This document shows positions 24,432-32,732 of a stretch of 64,000 nt of DNA, in pieces. The DNA lies in the NCBI RefSeq assembly GCF_018449515.1, contig NZ_JAAVUQ010000022.1, positions 62,001-126,000 on the forward strand. The letters run 5' to 3'. The DNA is from Caballeronia sp. dw_19. Lineage in GTDB: Bacteria > Pseudomonadota > Gammaproteobacteria > Burkholderiales > Burkholderiaceae. Under the pieces are notes generated by a model. The model was not told the DNA's origin and ran no database searches. It saw only the letters and a program-made list of their open reading frames with translations. The translations under genes were made by a program, and so were the position numbers. Numbering within the stretch: the first letter of the stretch is position 1; every line of letters starts with the position of its first letter.

Positions 24432-24457
24432 AACCCGGCCGCGTGCCGGGTTTTTTT
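24432..24457 (+). terminator. Intrinsic terminator
   Basis: AACCCGGC-CGCGT-GCCGGGTT followed by T7, 18 bp after the methylase-like gene. Confidence 0.9.
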
Positions 24458-24559
24458 GCCTGTGCGCCTAGAAAATCGTCTCCGTCCAGGATGGTGGCAG
24501 AATTGAGTGCAAGATCCGGCAAGTTATGCCGCGCGGTCGCACCTTCTACGTGAGCCACC

Positions 24560-25255
24560 ATGACGATTCCCCCACGGCCCAAGACGCAGGCCATTACGAC
24601 GCACGTCCCGGAACATCTGGTCGAGGGTTTTCTCGAGACCACCACCGAATTTCTAACGAATGCGCGCGGCGGCAAAACTGCCAGTCAGCGGGCGGCGGAA
24701 TTGAGGGCGCAGGATAAGGACCAGGGGCTGGACTCGCTCGAGTATCTCCTACGCGTCGCCGAGAGCGACACAGGGCAATCGCCCGTCATCGCACGATTCC
24801 TGGCCGGCCTATACAACGGGACAGATTTTCCTTTCGACCTGACCGAGTTTCGGGCTCTGGATTCGGATTTGCTTGAGCACTGTCTCAACGTCTTGCGGCT
24901 CGATAGCCGGCCGGCGGTCGAGGTTCACCAATACTTCCCAGGCGGGCAGGTGCGGTGGCAGCGGATGATTGCGAGCTGGAATCTGGATAACCGCCCGAAA
25001 CCTGCACCAGCGCCCATCGAGGTAGAGCGATATCAAGCGAGGTATGTGAGATACGCCGATTCGCCGGGTTATCGCGACGTGACGTTACTGGTCTCGCTGA
25101 ACGACGATCCAAAGGCCGCGCCGGTCGAACTGCACTTTTCGGGCAAGGAATCGTTGGAGATGGCCAAAGACATCGTGGACTTGCATAGGCGGGCGTGGAA
25201 CCGAGGGGCGCCGATCGACGCGAGGCACGGGGAGAAACGACCGATCTGGATCTAA
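24560..25255 (+). CDS. Plasmid-type hypothetical protein (DUF7673-like)
   Basis: 231 residues. The centre (LDSLEYLLRVAESDTGQSPV, then FLAGLYNGTDFPFDLTEFR and LDSDLLEHCLNVLRLD, ending EVHQYF) is a pattern I associate with a helical family common on conjugative plasmids and ICEs, annotated as DUF7673; the assignment is from memory. The C-terminal about 70 residues are a separate basic part. The ribosome site is poor. No function known. Confidence 0.6.
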   Translation: MTIPPRPKTQAITTHVPEHLVEGFLETTTEFLTNARGGKTASQRAAELRAQDKDQGLDSLEYLLRVAESDTGQSPVIARFLAGLYNGTDFPFDLTEFRALDSDLLEHCLNVLRLDSRPAVEVHQYFPGGQVRWQRMIASWNLDNRPKPAPAPIEVERYQARYVRYADSPGYRDVTLLVSLNDDPKAAPVELHFSGKESLEMAKDIVDLHRRAWNRGAPIDARHGEKRPIWI

Positions 25256-25345
25256 ATCGCCGCGCCCAAATTAAAAGACGGGGTGAATTCGAGAGCTTTA
25301 GCATCAAAGCGAGCTTGCTAACTCGGTATCTTCTGCATATCACCT

Positions 25346-25457
25346 GCGTCTCTGACGCATCGACCCAAGGCCGGACCTCGTTCGGCCATCATTTTTTCTG
25401 TTCAACCCTTCGGGAACCTCTCCCGACGGGGCAGGTTCCCTCCTTGGAGACCTGCAT
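25346..25457 (+). promoter_or_regulatory. PRTRC leader with alternative SD-sequestering hairpins
   Basis: TATCTT (25327-25332) lies 13 nt before GCGTC-TCT-GACGC (25346-25358), then ATCGACC. GGCCG/CGGCC (25369-25387) follows. GGGAACCT (25412-25419) can pair with AGGTTCCC (25433-25440). Alternatively GCAGGT (25431-25436) pairs with ACCTGC (25450-25455), with inner CTCC/GGAG pairing the SD. The two pairings share bases and exclude each other. Confidence 0.65.
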
Positions 25458-27197
25458 ATGCAAACTGCTGTCGAGCAACAATCACCGGCTAGCACAGCAC
25501 TCGTGATGGCTATGCCGTCGCTTAAGCAACCGACTTTGCCGCTGAAGGCTATTGTCGTGCGGCACAACCCCCGTAAGTACTTCGATCCGGCTGAGATGGC
25601 TGAAATGACGGCATCCGTGAAGGAAACGGGCGTCATTCAGCCGATCAGCGTGCGCGTGGATGCGGAAGGTGTCTTTATCCTGGTCGCGGGCGAACGGCGC
25701 TACAGAGCGGCAATGACCGCTTATGGCGAGGACTATGAAATCCCGATCACGTTGACGGAAGCGGATGAGATCGGAGCGAAGCAGCTTGCGCTAATCGAAA
25801 ACGTGCAGCGTGCCAACATGGCGCCGTCCGAAGAAGCGGCTGCGGCTGCCGAACAAGTGGGCATCTGCAAAGGGGACCGCGAAGAGGCAGCACGCATCAT
25901 TGGCTGGTCGCTCTCGACGCTTGAGGCGCGACTCGCACTGATGAACTGCAGCAATGCGGTGTTGGATGCGCTGAACACCCGGACGATCAAACTCGGTCAT
26001 GCCGAACTGCTCGCCGCGCTTCCGAAGGAGACTCAGGACAAGCTTTTGCCTGTGATCATCAAGGAAGACAAGTCGATTCCCGAGATCAAGAAGACGATCG
26101 AACAAGTCGCATGCTCGCTCTCCGCGGCGATCTTCGACAAGACTGATTGCGCAGGTTGTCACCACAACTCGGCCAATCAGGGCGAGATGTTCGGTGAGTC
26201 GATCAGCACGGGCAACTGTACCAATCGCACCTGCTACAACGACAAGACCGAAAAGCAACTTGATTCGGTTTCGATGGGGTTGCGGGACGAATACCCGGCC
26301 GTGCGAATCGTACGCGCAGGTGACAACGAAACCCGCGTGCAGCTCGCCGTTGACGGCCCGAGAGGTGTCGGCGCCGAACAGGCGATCGCCTGCCATGCGT
26401 GCCAGAACTACGGCGCTGCGGTGAGCGGCTTGCCCGATTCGTTGGGTAAGGTCTACAAGGGCCAGTGCTTCGATACCGTCTGCAATATGAAGAAGGTCGG
26501 AGCGCGCCTGCAGGCTGAGAAAGCTGCGAGCCAGCAGCCGGCGTCACCGGCGGCCAAGGGCGCGGCTGCGGGCGGCAAACCGGCCGCGAAAACTGCTGGT
26601 GCCGCGTCGACGGCGTCGCCCTCGACCAATCCATCGGTCACCGTGGTGTCCGAGTCCGACAAGATGAAGACGTATCGGGTTGCGCTCTGGCGCAAGTCGC
26701 TGCGTCGGGAAGTCGGTAGAGATCCGGCCACGGCGCGTAAATACCTGATTGCCATTGTGCTGTCGGGTAACGCGCGCTGCATCGAGGACAAGACGTTTTC
26801 GGGCATCTGGGAAAAGATGACGGAAGAACGGATTCCCACGATGGACGTCGCGAAGTCGGTAGCGGCTGTACAGGCGGCGCCGGAAGACACGCTCGACAAA
26901 GCGATGGTGGGTATCGCCATTGCCGCCATCGAGGGGCTGGAAGTCAACTACCTGACGCAACTCTGCAAGCACCACGAGCTCGATCTGGGTCTGCACTGGA
27001 AGCTCTGCAAGGAGTTTCTGGAACTGATCACGAAATCGGAAATGATGGTGGTGGCCGATGAGCTCGGTATCCGCGCGGCGCTCGGCGAGACCTTTAAAAA
27101 AGTCTTCGCCAAACCGAAGTCGGAAGTCATCGACGCGCTGTTAGCCGTCAAGGGCTTCAGCTACGAGGGCAAGCTCCCGAAAGTTCTGAAATTCTGA
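25458..27197 (+). CDS. PRTRC ParB-family protein
   Basis: 579 residues. ParB/Srx domain at about 25-120 with NPRKYFD, GVIQPISVR, the CTP-site motif GERRYRA (78-84) and ENVQRANMAPSEE; a helix-turn-helix region follows (about 125-200). Unlike chromosomal ParB (about 300 residues) it then has Cys pairs in CAGCHH and NCTNRTC, CHACQNYG and CFDTVC, a likely zinc region, an Ala/Pro linker (about 355-395) and a C-terminal helical domain. The family defines the PRTRC cassette (ParB-related, ThiF-related). It probably binds DNA sites on the element; whether it partitions or regulates is unknown. Confidence 0.92.
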   Translation: MQTAVEQQSPASTALVMAMPSLKQPTLPLKAIVVRHNPRKYFDPAEMAEMTASVKETGVIQPISVRVDAEGVFILVAGERRYRAAMTAYGEDYEIPITLTEADEIGAKQLALIENVQRANMAPSEEAAAAAEQVGICKGDREEAARIIGWSLSTLEARLALMNCSNAVLDALNTRTIKLGHAELLAALPKETQDKLLPVIIKEDKSIPEIKKTIEQVACSLSAAIFDKTDCAGCHHNSANQGEMFGESISTGNCTNRTCYNDKTEKQLDSVSMGLRDEYPAVRIVRAGDNETRVQLAVDGPRGVGAEQAIACHACQNYGAAVSGLPDSLGKVYKGQCFDTVCNMKKVGARLQAEKAASQQPASPAAKGAAAGGKPAAKTAGAASTASPSTNPSVTVVSESDKMKTYRVALWRKSLRREVGRDPATARKYLIAIVLSGNARCIEDKTFSGIWEKMTEERIPTMDVAKSVAAVQAAPEDTLDKAMVGIAIAAIEGLEVNYLTQLCKHHELDLGLHWKLCKEFLELITKSEMMVVADELGIRAALGETFKKVFAKPKSEVIDALLAVKGFSYEGKLPKVLKF

Positions 27198-27200
27198 CCG

Positions 27201-27278
27201 CGCCTCGGCGCATCGAAAAGCAGTATCCCTTTTGTTTGGACCGTCCTTGGGCGGTCCTTTCTCTTTTATGGAGTTCCT
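27201..27278 (+). promoter_or_regulatory. Leader between parB-like and protein E genes
   Basis: GCGC-CTCG-GCGC (27201-27212), then ATCGAAAA; GGACCG/CGGTCC hairpin (about 27238-27257). SD TGGAG. Confidence 0.45.
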
Positions 27279-27752
27279 ATGTTTGTAGCACTCGAACCGC
27301 TGTTGAACACGTGCGAAAAGATCACGCTCACGCTGAAGAAAAAAGGCGATGAAATCGTGGTCTTCGTCATGCCGCAAGGCACGACAAAAGATGCTGCGAT
27401 GCTGCAGCCGCTCGCGATGACTGCGAGCGCTGCAGAACTGGACGCGGCCTTTGTCGAACACCTCGCAGCCTATACCGGTGCTCACGCATCGTTAGCGGAA
27501 CAGGTCGCGGTTACGACCGCGATCCTCGAGGCTGCCCAAAAGACGCAAGTCACCAAGGCAACCAAGACGCTGGGCAAGGGCGGCAGACCAGCGCTACCCG
27601 CGCCGAGCGCGTCATCTGAGAGTAGCGATGATGATTCCGACGCGGCTGAAGAAGGTGACCAGGACGATCAGCAAAGCAACGCTGTCGTGCCTCCGGCCGC
27701 CGTCGAAGAAGCCGCGCCGAAAGGCACCGACCTTTCCTCTCTTTTCGATTGA
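27279..27752 (+). CDS. PRTRC protein E
   Basis: 157 residues. The N-terminal about 90 residues form a compact part (PLLNTCEKITLTLKKKGDEI, then VVFVMPQG and ALAQPLAMTA-like LQPLAMTASAAELDAAF). The rest is a Lys/Pro- then Asp/Glu-rich disordered tail ending DLSSLFD, a possible docking peptide. PRTRC cassettes carry such a protein between ParB and protein C; its function is unknown. 8 bp separate it from the ubiquitin-like gene. Confidence 0.8.
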   Translation: MFVALEPLLNTCEKITLTLKKKGDEIVVFVMPQGTTKDAAMLQPLAMTASAAELDAAFVEHLAAYTGAHASLAEQVAVTTAILEAAQKTQVTKATKTLGKGGRPALPAPSASSESSDDDSDAAEEGDQDDQQSNAVVPPAAVEEAAPKGTDLSSLFD

Positions 27753-27760
27753 GGTGATTC

Positions 27761-27979
27761 ATGACTATCTCCATTACCAAGCTGATCCGCGAATTCACCT
27801 ACAACGGAATGACGTTTGTCGATCCGGGTGCTGCGTTCTCGCCTGACGACGTTCGTGATCTCTACTCCGCGCAGTATCCGGAGTTGACGACCGCGGCCAT
27901 CGACGGGCCGGAATACAAGAGCGAGGTTGCCCATTTCAAATTCGTGCGTGCGGCCGGAGCGAAGGGCTCCGATGCGTAA
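27761..27979 (+). CDS. PRTRC protein C, ubiquitin-like (Prok_Ub)
   Basis: 72 residues, the usual size of the family. Pattern: REFTYNGMTFVDPGAAFSPD, then VRDLYSAQYPELTTA, IDGPEY and FKFVRAAGAKG, as in the prokaryotic ubiquitin-like beta-grasp proteins found next to E1, E2 and JAB genes. The tail is GAKGSDA: a Gly (69) three residues from the end, so conjugation would need trimming, for which protein A (JAMM-type) is the obvious candidate. That step is inference. Confidence 0.85.
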   Translation: MTISITKLIREFTYNGMTFVDPGAAFSPDDVRDLYSAQYPELTTAAIDGPEYKSEVAHFKFVRAAGAKGSDA

Positions 27980-28032
27980 GCGCGATCTACTCAAGGCTTT
28001 GTCCGATCCGGAAAAGGCCATAGGCAATGGTG

Positions 28033-28060
28033 AACCGCCCGGAAGGGCGGTTTTTTTTCA
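28033..28060 (+). terminator. Intrinsic terminator inside the PRTRC cassette
   Basis: AACCGCCC-GGAA-GGGCGGTT with T8, between proteins C and F. It should reduce transcription of F-B-A-ThiF relative to ParB-E-C. Confidence 0.85.
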
Positions 28061-28078
28061 TGACAAGGAGATGGAAAC

Positions 28079-29224
28079 ATGCTCTTCGATCCTGGGCAGG
28101 CTGATTCAGAAGTCCTTGTCGGCGAACAGTGTTGGCAACAGCGACGCATTGCGCTTGCCAAACGTCGATCTACCAATGATTTTTTAACGCTGCCAGCTAT
28201 CGATACCGATGTGCAAACCAGAGCAGTGATGCGATGGAATGCGCAGGAACAGATTGGATCTCTCGTTACCGCGCAATTTGATGCGGGTGTCCTTCGTGCG
28301 CGTGACGTGCCCGGTTTCACGGGGGCGGGTCACGCGCTCGCGAATGGGTTCTTCGCGTGGGCCGAGCGACAGTGCAACGCCTGGCGTCGTCTGACGTTGA
28401 ACCTCGTGCTGTGCGACGTCGCAGCGGTACAGGAGCAGATCCAGTACCAATACGATGCCAGCGGCTTCGATCCGTCATCCCCGTTGTATCTGGGAATGGA
28501 GGTGGGGGAGGACAACATCTATGAGATCGGCCCGAAAGCGGACGAACTACGGGCGGTTCACCCGCGTCTGGTTTCAACTGCAATCACGCTGATCAATCGG
28601 GCGGCTGGCCGTACGGTCTGGATCCGTACGCCGGACGAGTTCCTGGGCATATTTGCGTCCTGGCACTGGGACGGTGATACGCACGCGACTGACGAGGCCG
28701 CACTTGAATCGCTACGAGAGTGTTTCGGCGAAGAGGATTCCGAGCTGGAGCGCTACCTGCCATCTGTTGTGCGGCCGGAACTCTGCCCAGACGACATGGA
28801 CGTCGTCGGCTGGGATTCGCGTCAACGGAAGTTCCGGCACTCGCATGCGCTGGGCATTGCTGCCTTGCGTCGTCTTCAACGATTAAAGGGCGGATGGATT
28901 CGACGTTTTTGTTTGGAACTCGAAGTCCTGACGCTATTGCTTCGTAAGGCCGGAAATCGCTGTTTGTTTGATACCACCTATCAACCGCAGGCAGCGTATG
29001 CGACCTGCACTTTGGTCGCTGACGATAACCCGCGGATCACAGAGTTGCTTGATGACCATTATGAACATATGGCATCCAGCAGCGAAGGCTCGACCTTTCT
29101 TGGATTTATCCCCTTTGCCACCACACCGGATGCCATCCGCGCGCAGTACGCGGACTGGGCACTCGGTTTTTCCATTCTGAATCAACTCGATCGCGTCCTT
29201 GAGATGCTGACCGATCACAAATGA
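28079..29224 (+). CDS. PRTRC protein F
   Basis: 381 residues, ATG after AAGGAG. A soluble mixed alpha/beta protein with conserved-looking stretches PGFTGAGHALANGFFAWAER, LNLVLCDVAA, and ITLINRAAGRTVWIRTPDEF, ending in a helical part (LGFSILNQLDRVLEML). It matches the position and size of PRTRC protein F, which has no known activity. 9 bp separate it from protein B. Confidence 0.8.
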   Translation: MLFDPGQADSEVLVGEQCWQQRRIALAKRRSTNDFLTLPAIDTDVQTRAVMRWNAQEQIGSLVTAQFDAGVLRARDVPGFTGAGHALANGFFAWAERQCNAWRRLTLNLVLCDVAAVQEQIQYQYDASGFDPSSPLYLGMEVGEDNIYEIGPKADELRAVHPRLVSTAITLINRAAGRTVWIRTPDEFLGIFASWHWDGDTHATDEAALESLRECFGEEDSELERYLPSVVRPELCPDDMDVVGWDSRQRKFRHSHALGIAALRRLQRLKGGWIRRFCLELEVLTLLLRKAGNRCLFDTTYQPQAAYATCTLVADDNPRITELLDDHYEHMASSSEGSTFLGFIPFATTPDAIRAQYADWALGFSILNQLDRVLEMLTDHK

Positions 29225-29233
29225 GGTTTTGAC

Positions 29234-29962
29234 ATGAAAGGCTTGATTGTGAGCTCTGACCGTCGCGAGGAGATTGCGGCAACGAGCGCGATCCTTCTAT
29301 ACACGGGCCGAGACGGCAAAGTGGTCTACGGCACTGCGCATTCGGTTTCCCCGCGCGGGGACTCCAAGCGTGCAGCGATCGGCGCCGGTCGGCCGATTGA
29401 CCGTGATGGGCTGCGTAAATGCTTGCTCGAGCTGTCCGAGAGCAACGCTCCGAAGGCGGAATTTTTGCCGGACTCCGTGCTGGGTGTAGGTCAAGACTCG
29501 ATTACCTGGTGGTGTAGACCGGCGACGAGGCGTGTGTTTTTCGATTGCCCTGAACTTGGCAAACGAACGGCAATTACGTCGCATCCGGGTCTTGTGTTCC
29601 AGGCAGCAACGAACGGGTTTCGCGTATTCGCGCTGGAAGGTCTCGACCGGCCGACACCCGACACGAGGCTGTTCGAGCCGCCGTATTTCAACACCTGGGA
29701 TCTCGGAAAGATCTGCATCGGCACGGCTCATGTGCCCAAGCGGATCGATGTCGCATCGATTGCCGGCTGGGAGAGCGGCTTTTTCGATTCGGCCTTTACT
29801 CATCCGAACGTTGGCGGCCAGCGTGTGAACTTTCCGAAGGGCATTTTCGCCTTCTGGAAAGCGATGCTGGACGGTAAGTACCGCACGACGTTTCCAAAAA
29901 AGACGCTCGTCCCCATGAAATTTACGCTCGGGCAGTTCATTGCCGGCACTAAAGGAGCTTGA
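29234..29962 (+). CDS. PRTRC protein B, E2-like (Prok-E2_D)
   Basis: 242 residues. The core follows the divergent bacterial E2 family: HPGLVFQA, GFRVFALEG, then LFEPPYFNTWDLGKICIGTA, where the PP-x-x-N...G-x-(V/I)-C arrangement points to Cys161 as the thioester residue. In related bacterial systems such proteins accept a ubiquitin-like protein from an E1. It is 1 bp from the JAMM gene and adjacent to E1, supporting one pathway. Activity not shown. Confidence 0.82.
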   Translation: MKGLIVSSDRREEIAATSAILLYTGRDGKVVYGTAHSVSPRGDSKRAAIGAGRPIDRDGLRKCLLELSESNAPKAEFLPDSVLGVGQDSITWWCRPATRRVFFDCPELGKRTAITSHPGLVFQAATNGFRVFALEGLDRPTPDTRLFEPPYFNTWDLGKICIGTAHVPKRIDVASIAGWESGFFDSAFTHPNVGGQRVNFPKGIFAFWKAMLDGKYRTTFPKKTLVPMKFTLGQFIAGTKGA

Positions 29963-29963
29963 T

Positions 29964-30605
29964 ATGAACGCAGCAGATATGGTGTTGCAGCGCTCGTTTC
30001 CGACTGTCATGGTGCCGCGCCGTGAGCCGGTGGCACCAATGCAGTCGATAGGCGAGCGGTTGTTGATCGCGCAGAACGGCGTGTTCCTCGAAATCAAGCA
30101 ACCTTGGATTTCGTTGGTACGGCGCATTGCTGACTTCTCGGTACCGACCGCTATTCCTTACGGGCGAGTGGTGGAGCATACGGCGTTGCACTGCGGGCGT
30201 GTGCCTGATTTATTGGTTGCGGAGTTTGCTTCGATGGCACGCGCCGCGCATCCGATGGAAACCGGTGCGTGGATCGTCTGGAACGAGTCAACACGCCAGT
30301 TTCGTCTGGTCGCGGTGAAGATTCTTTCCCACACCGCGGGCTCGCTGAACTATGAGCGGCCCGAATTGGAGCCGGACGAAGTGCTGGTCGTGGATTGTCA
30401 TTCCCACGGCAGGCACAAGGCGCATTTTTCGATAACTGACGACGAAGACGACAAGCACGACATCAAATTCGCACTTGTCATCGGCAATTGTTCGTCGCCC
30501 GTTCCAAGTTTCGCGCTTCGGATGTGTGCGAAGGGTGTGTTCGAAGATGTTGAGCGCGTGCCGTCAGCCTGGTACGAGCTGAGCATGGTCAAGGAGGCGG
30601 TATGA
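29964..30605 (+). CDS. PRTRC protein A, JAMM/JAB metalloprotease-like
   Basis: 213 residues from the ATG at 29964 (AAAGGAG 8 nt upstream). A complete JAMM signature is visible: Glu99 (METGAWIVWN), then His146-Ser-His148, seven residues, Ser156 and Asp159 (DCHSHGRHKAHFSITD), the zinc site of deubiquitinase-type isopeptidases. Likely job: process the tail of protein C or remove it from targets. It overlaps the ThiF gene by 4 bp. Confidence 0.85.
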   Translation: MNAADMVLQRSFPTVMVPRREPVAPMQSIGERLLIAQNGVFLEIKQPWISLVRRIADFSVPTAIPYGRVVEHTALHCGRVPDLLVAEFASMARAAHPMETGAWIVWNESTRQFRLVAVKILSHTAGSLNYERPELEPDEVLVVDCHSHGRHKAHFSITDDEDDKHDIKFALVIGNCSSPVPSFALRMCAKGVFEDVERVPSAWYELSMVKEAV

Positions 30606-31438
30606 GCGGAGCAATCCGACATGCGCTGCCGACTTGCATGGTGCAAGGCGCATGGGAAGTTGTTGTGGTCGGTACGGGCGGGACGGGCAGTGCAGTTCTG
30701 CCCAGTCTCGCGCGGCTGCACCACGCCATGCTCGAGCTCGGTCATCCCGGGGGCATCAACTGTACCGTGTTTGATGACGATACCGTGAGTCCCACGAATG
30801 TGGGGCGTCAGGGGTTTTACCCGAACGATGTCGGCGAATACAAGGCATCGCTTATTGTCAACCGCTTGAACATGCTCATGGGCACGAACTGGCGGGCGGA
30901 GACTTCGCGCTTTACCACCAACGTGAACTGTCGAGACATCGACCTGATTATCGGTTGCGTCGACACGCGAGCGGCCCGACAAACGATCGTCAAGGCCGCC
31001 ACGATGAGCGGTAACGGGTATTACCTTGATTGCGGCAACGACACCGACAAGGGACAAGTTGTGCTTGGTCAGTTGATGAACTCGGTGGCCGCCAAGAAAT
31101 GTCTGGGCCGGCTGCCGCATGTCGGAGATCTGTTTCCGGATCTGGTTGACCCCTCTCTCGATGCGAAGGATGAAACGCCGTCCTGCTCGATGGCCGACGC
31201 GCTGCGCAAGCAATCGTTGGTCATCAATCAGGCGATCGCAGTCCAGGCGTTCAACATGCTCTGGACGATGTTCAGGACGGGCCACGTGCCGTTCTCAGGC
31301 GTGTTCGTGAACCTCGCGACGGGGCGCACGAATCCCATTCCCTGTGACCCTGTTACTTGGGCGCGTTTTGGCTATGAAGCGCCAAAGCTTCCCGAGAAAA
31401 AAGCGCGCAAAAGTCGCAAGACGAAGGCCGCTGCTTAA
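30602..31438 (+). CDS. PRTRC ThiF-family E1-like enzyme
   Basis: 278 residues. Adenylation motifs: VVVGTGGTGS (21-30), VFDDDTVSPTNVGRQGF (about 56-72, with the conserved Asp, Asn and Arg-Gln) and a likely catalytic Cys195 in ETPSCSMADALRKQ. It ends in a Lys/Arg-rich tail. E1 enzymes activate the C-terminus of a ubiquitin-like protein; here protein C is the natural partner. Last gene of the cassette, followed by a terminator. Confidence 0.9.
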   Translation: MSGAIRHALPTCMVQGAWEVVVVGTGGTGSAVLPSLARLHHAMLELGHPGGINCTVFDDDTVSPTNVGRQGFYPNDVGEYKASLIVNRLNMLMGTNWRAETSRFTTNVNCRDIDLIIGCVDTRAARQTIVKAATMSGNGYYLDCGNDTDKGQVVLGQLMNSVAAKKCLGRLPHVGDLFPDLVDPSLDAKDETPSCSMADALRKQSLVINQAIAVQAFNMLWTMFRTGHVPFSGVFVNLATGRTNPIPCDPVTWARFGYEAPKLPEKKARKSRKTKAAA

Positions 31439-31454
31439 GTAGATGTGCAGTCCG

Positions 31455-31486
31455 AAGCCGGCTCCCGAAAGGGGCCGGCTTTTTTA
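31455..31486 (+). terminator. Intrinsic terminator after the PRTRC cassette
   Basis: AAGCCGGCTCC and GGGGCCGGCTT arms around CGAAA, followed by a T-tract. Confidence 0.85.
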
Positions 31487-31499
31487 ATCTCGCGGGTAC

Positions 31500-31543
31500 G
31501 CAGCCCGTGAGGGGCTGTGCCGCAACTTTTTTGGGAGCAAAAA
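31500..31543 (+). promoter_or_regulatory. Hairpin leader of the 31544 gene
   Basis: CAGCCC-GTGA-GGGGCTG (31501-31517), then TTTTTTGGGAG ribosome site. Simple version of the plus-strand leaders. Confidence 0.4.
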
Positions 31544-32635
31544 ATGGGTGCAACTGTTTTGACGGGTAAGCGGGCTGGCGCGTTTCAACGAGGTAATGGC
31601 GAGTGGATCTTCGCGTTGTTCGAGAGGACGTACGATAAGAACTGCTATCCGCATCGAGACCACTGGTCTGGGATTACGATCGGCAATTATGCGAGCGTGA
31701 TGCGACGGGTTTTTCGGCACGCCAGATCCTGCGAAGGCGGCATGCTGCAGTCCAGGTCGGGTGGGATTCGATCTGAACACTATATCGAGGCCTGGCGGCA
31801 GGAACTGGCGAGGCCCATGGTGCTGAATGATCGCGAAATCGATCTGCGGGTGGGCGAGACGTTTGGTGCTCCCATTCCTAAGAAGGCACTCGATGACGTC
31901 CGGCTGTGTCTTGCCAACGCGGGCCAGCATAGCCGTTTCGATGCACTGGTTGCCGGAGGCTTGTCCGTTTCGTTGTTTGCGGACATCGATCTGCTCATCG
32001 CGCTGTACGGCGAGGAGGGACCGTTTAGCTTGTGGCGGGTGCTTTCGGTGGACGATTGTGGTCCGGTGTCGATCAGCGCATCGGTGCCTCGTTTGTTGCC
32101 TGCCGCGAAAGTCATGGACCAGATGCCTGATCTCCGTTGCCATGCGATCGACGGTGACAGTCGTTTAGTGTCATTTGACGGGCAACCGTGGCATCACGCC
32201 GGTTGGCAGTACAGCGCTGTCGGATCTTTCATAACAGAGGTCGCGTACAGGCTTGAGATGGTCCATCCCGGCTTTGCCAAGCGAGCCATCCCTGAATATC
32301 GGGACACGCTTCGCAAGGCATCTCCGGTACCGCCTGATACGAAGCTGACCGTTTCGCGCGCGCCGGAGGGTGTCGACAAGTGGCGGTTGAGCACGGCAGA
32401 CGAGATCGCTCAAGGACTGGGTCTTGTCAGCGAGGGCGAAGACGCACCCGCCACCTTCTCTTTCGAGTTCAGTGCGATCACCGGAGAAAACCCACGATCA
32501 AATCTTTACAGTTTGGGCCGCTTGGCTCGCGAACAGGTCAAGTGGGAGGTGCCGCAGACATCCGAAGTTTCGCCCGGCGCCGACGAAACCGACGCTTCAA
32601 TGGGCAGCCAGCAGTTGGCGCTCGTTCTTCCCTAG
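31544..32635 (+). CDS. Hypothetical 363-residue protein
   Basis: Not recognised. ATG at 31544 with GGGAG 8 nt upstream. A soluble protein; visible features are an Arg/Tyr/His-rich N-terminal part (FERTYDKNCYPHRDHWSG), a central alpha/beta region (about 105-200) and an acidic disordered C-terminus (after about 320). It directly follows the PRTRC cassette in its own transcript and ends at a strong terminator. Confidence 0.65.
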   Translation: MGATVLTGKRAGAFQRGNGEWIFALFERTYDKNCYPHRDHWSGITIGNYASVMRRVFRHARSCEGGMLQSRSGGIRSEHYIEAWRQELARPMVLNDREIDLRVGETFGAPIPKKALDDVRLCLANAGQHSRFDALVAGGLSVSLFADIDLLIALYGEEGPFSLWRVLSVDDCGPVSISASVPRLLPAAKVMDQMPDLRCHAIDGDSRLVSFDGQPWHHAGWQYSAVGSFITEVAYRLEMVHPGFAKRAIPEYRDTLRKASPVPPDTKLTVSRAPEGVDKWRLSTADEIAQGLGLVSEGEDAPATFSFEFSAITGENPRSNLYSLGRLAREQVKWEVPQTSEVSPGADETDASMGSQQLALVLP

Positions 32636-32664
32636 CCGTGCAGCACCATCCGCTTTAGAGCAAC

Positions 32665-32692
32665 GCCACCCCTGACCGGGTGGCTTTTTTTT
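32665..32692 (+). terminator. Intrinsic terminator
   Basis: GCCACCC-CTGACC-GGGTGGC plus T8, 30 bp after the 31544 gene. Confidence 0.9.
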
Positions 32693-32732
32693 CGTGTTCG
32701 ACTGGTGGACAGCATGTCCGCCGGGTACGACC

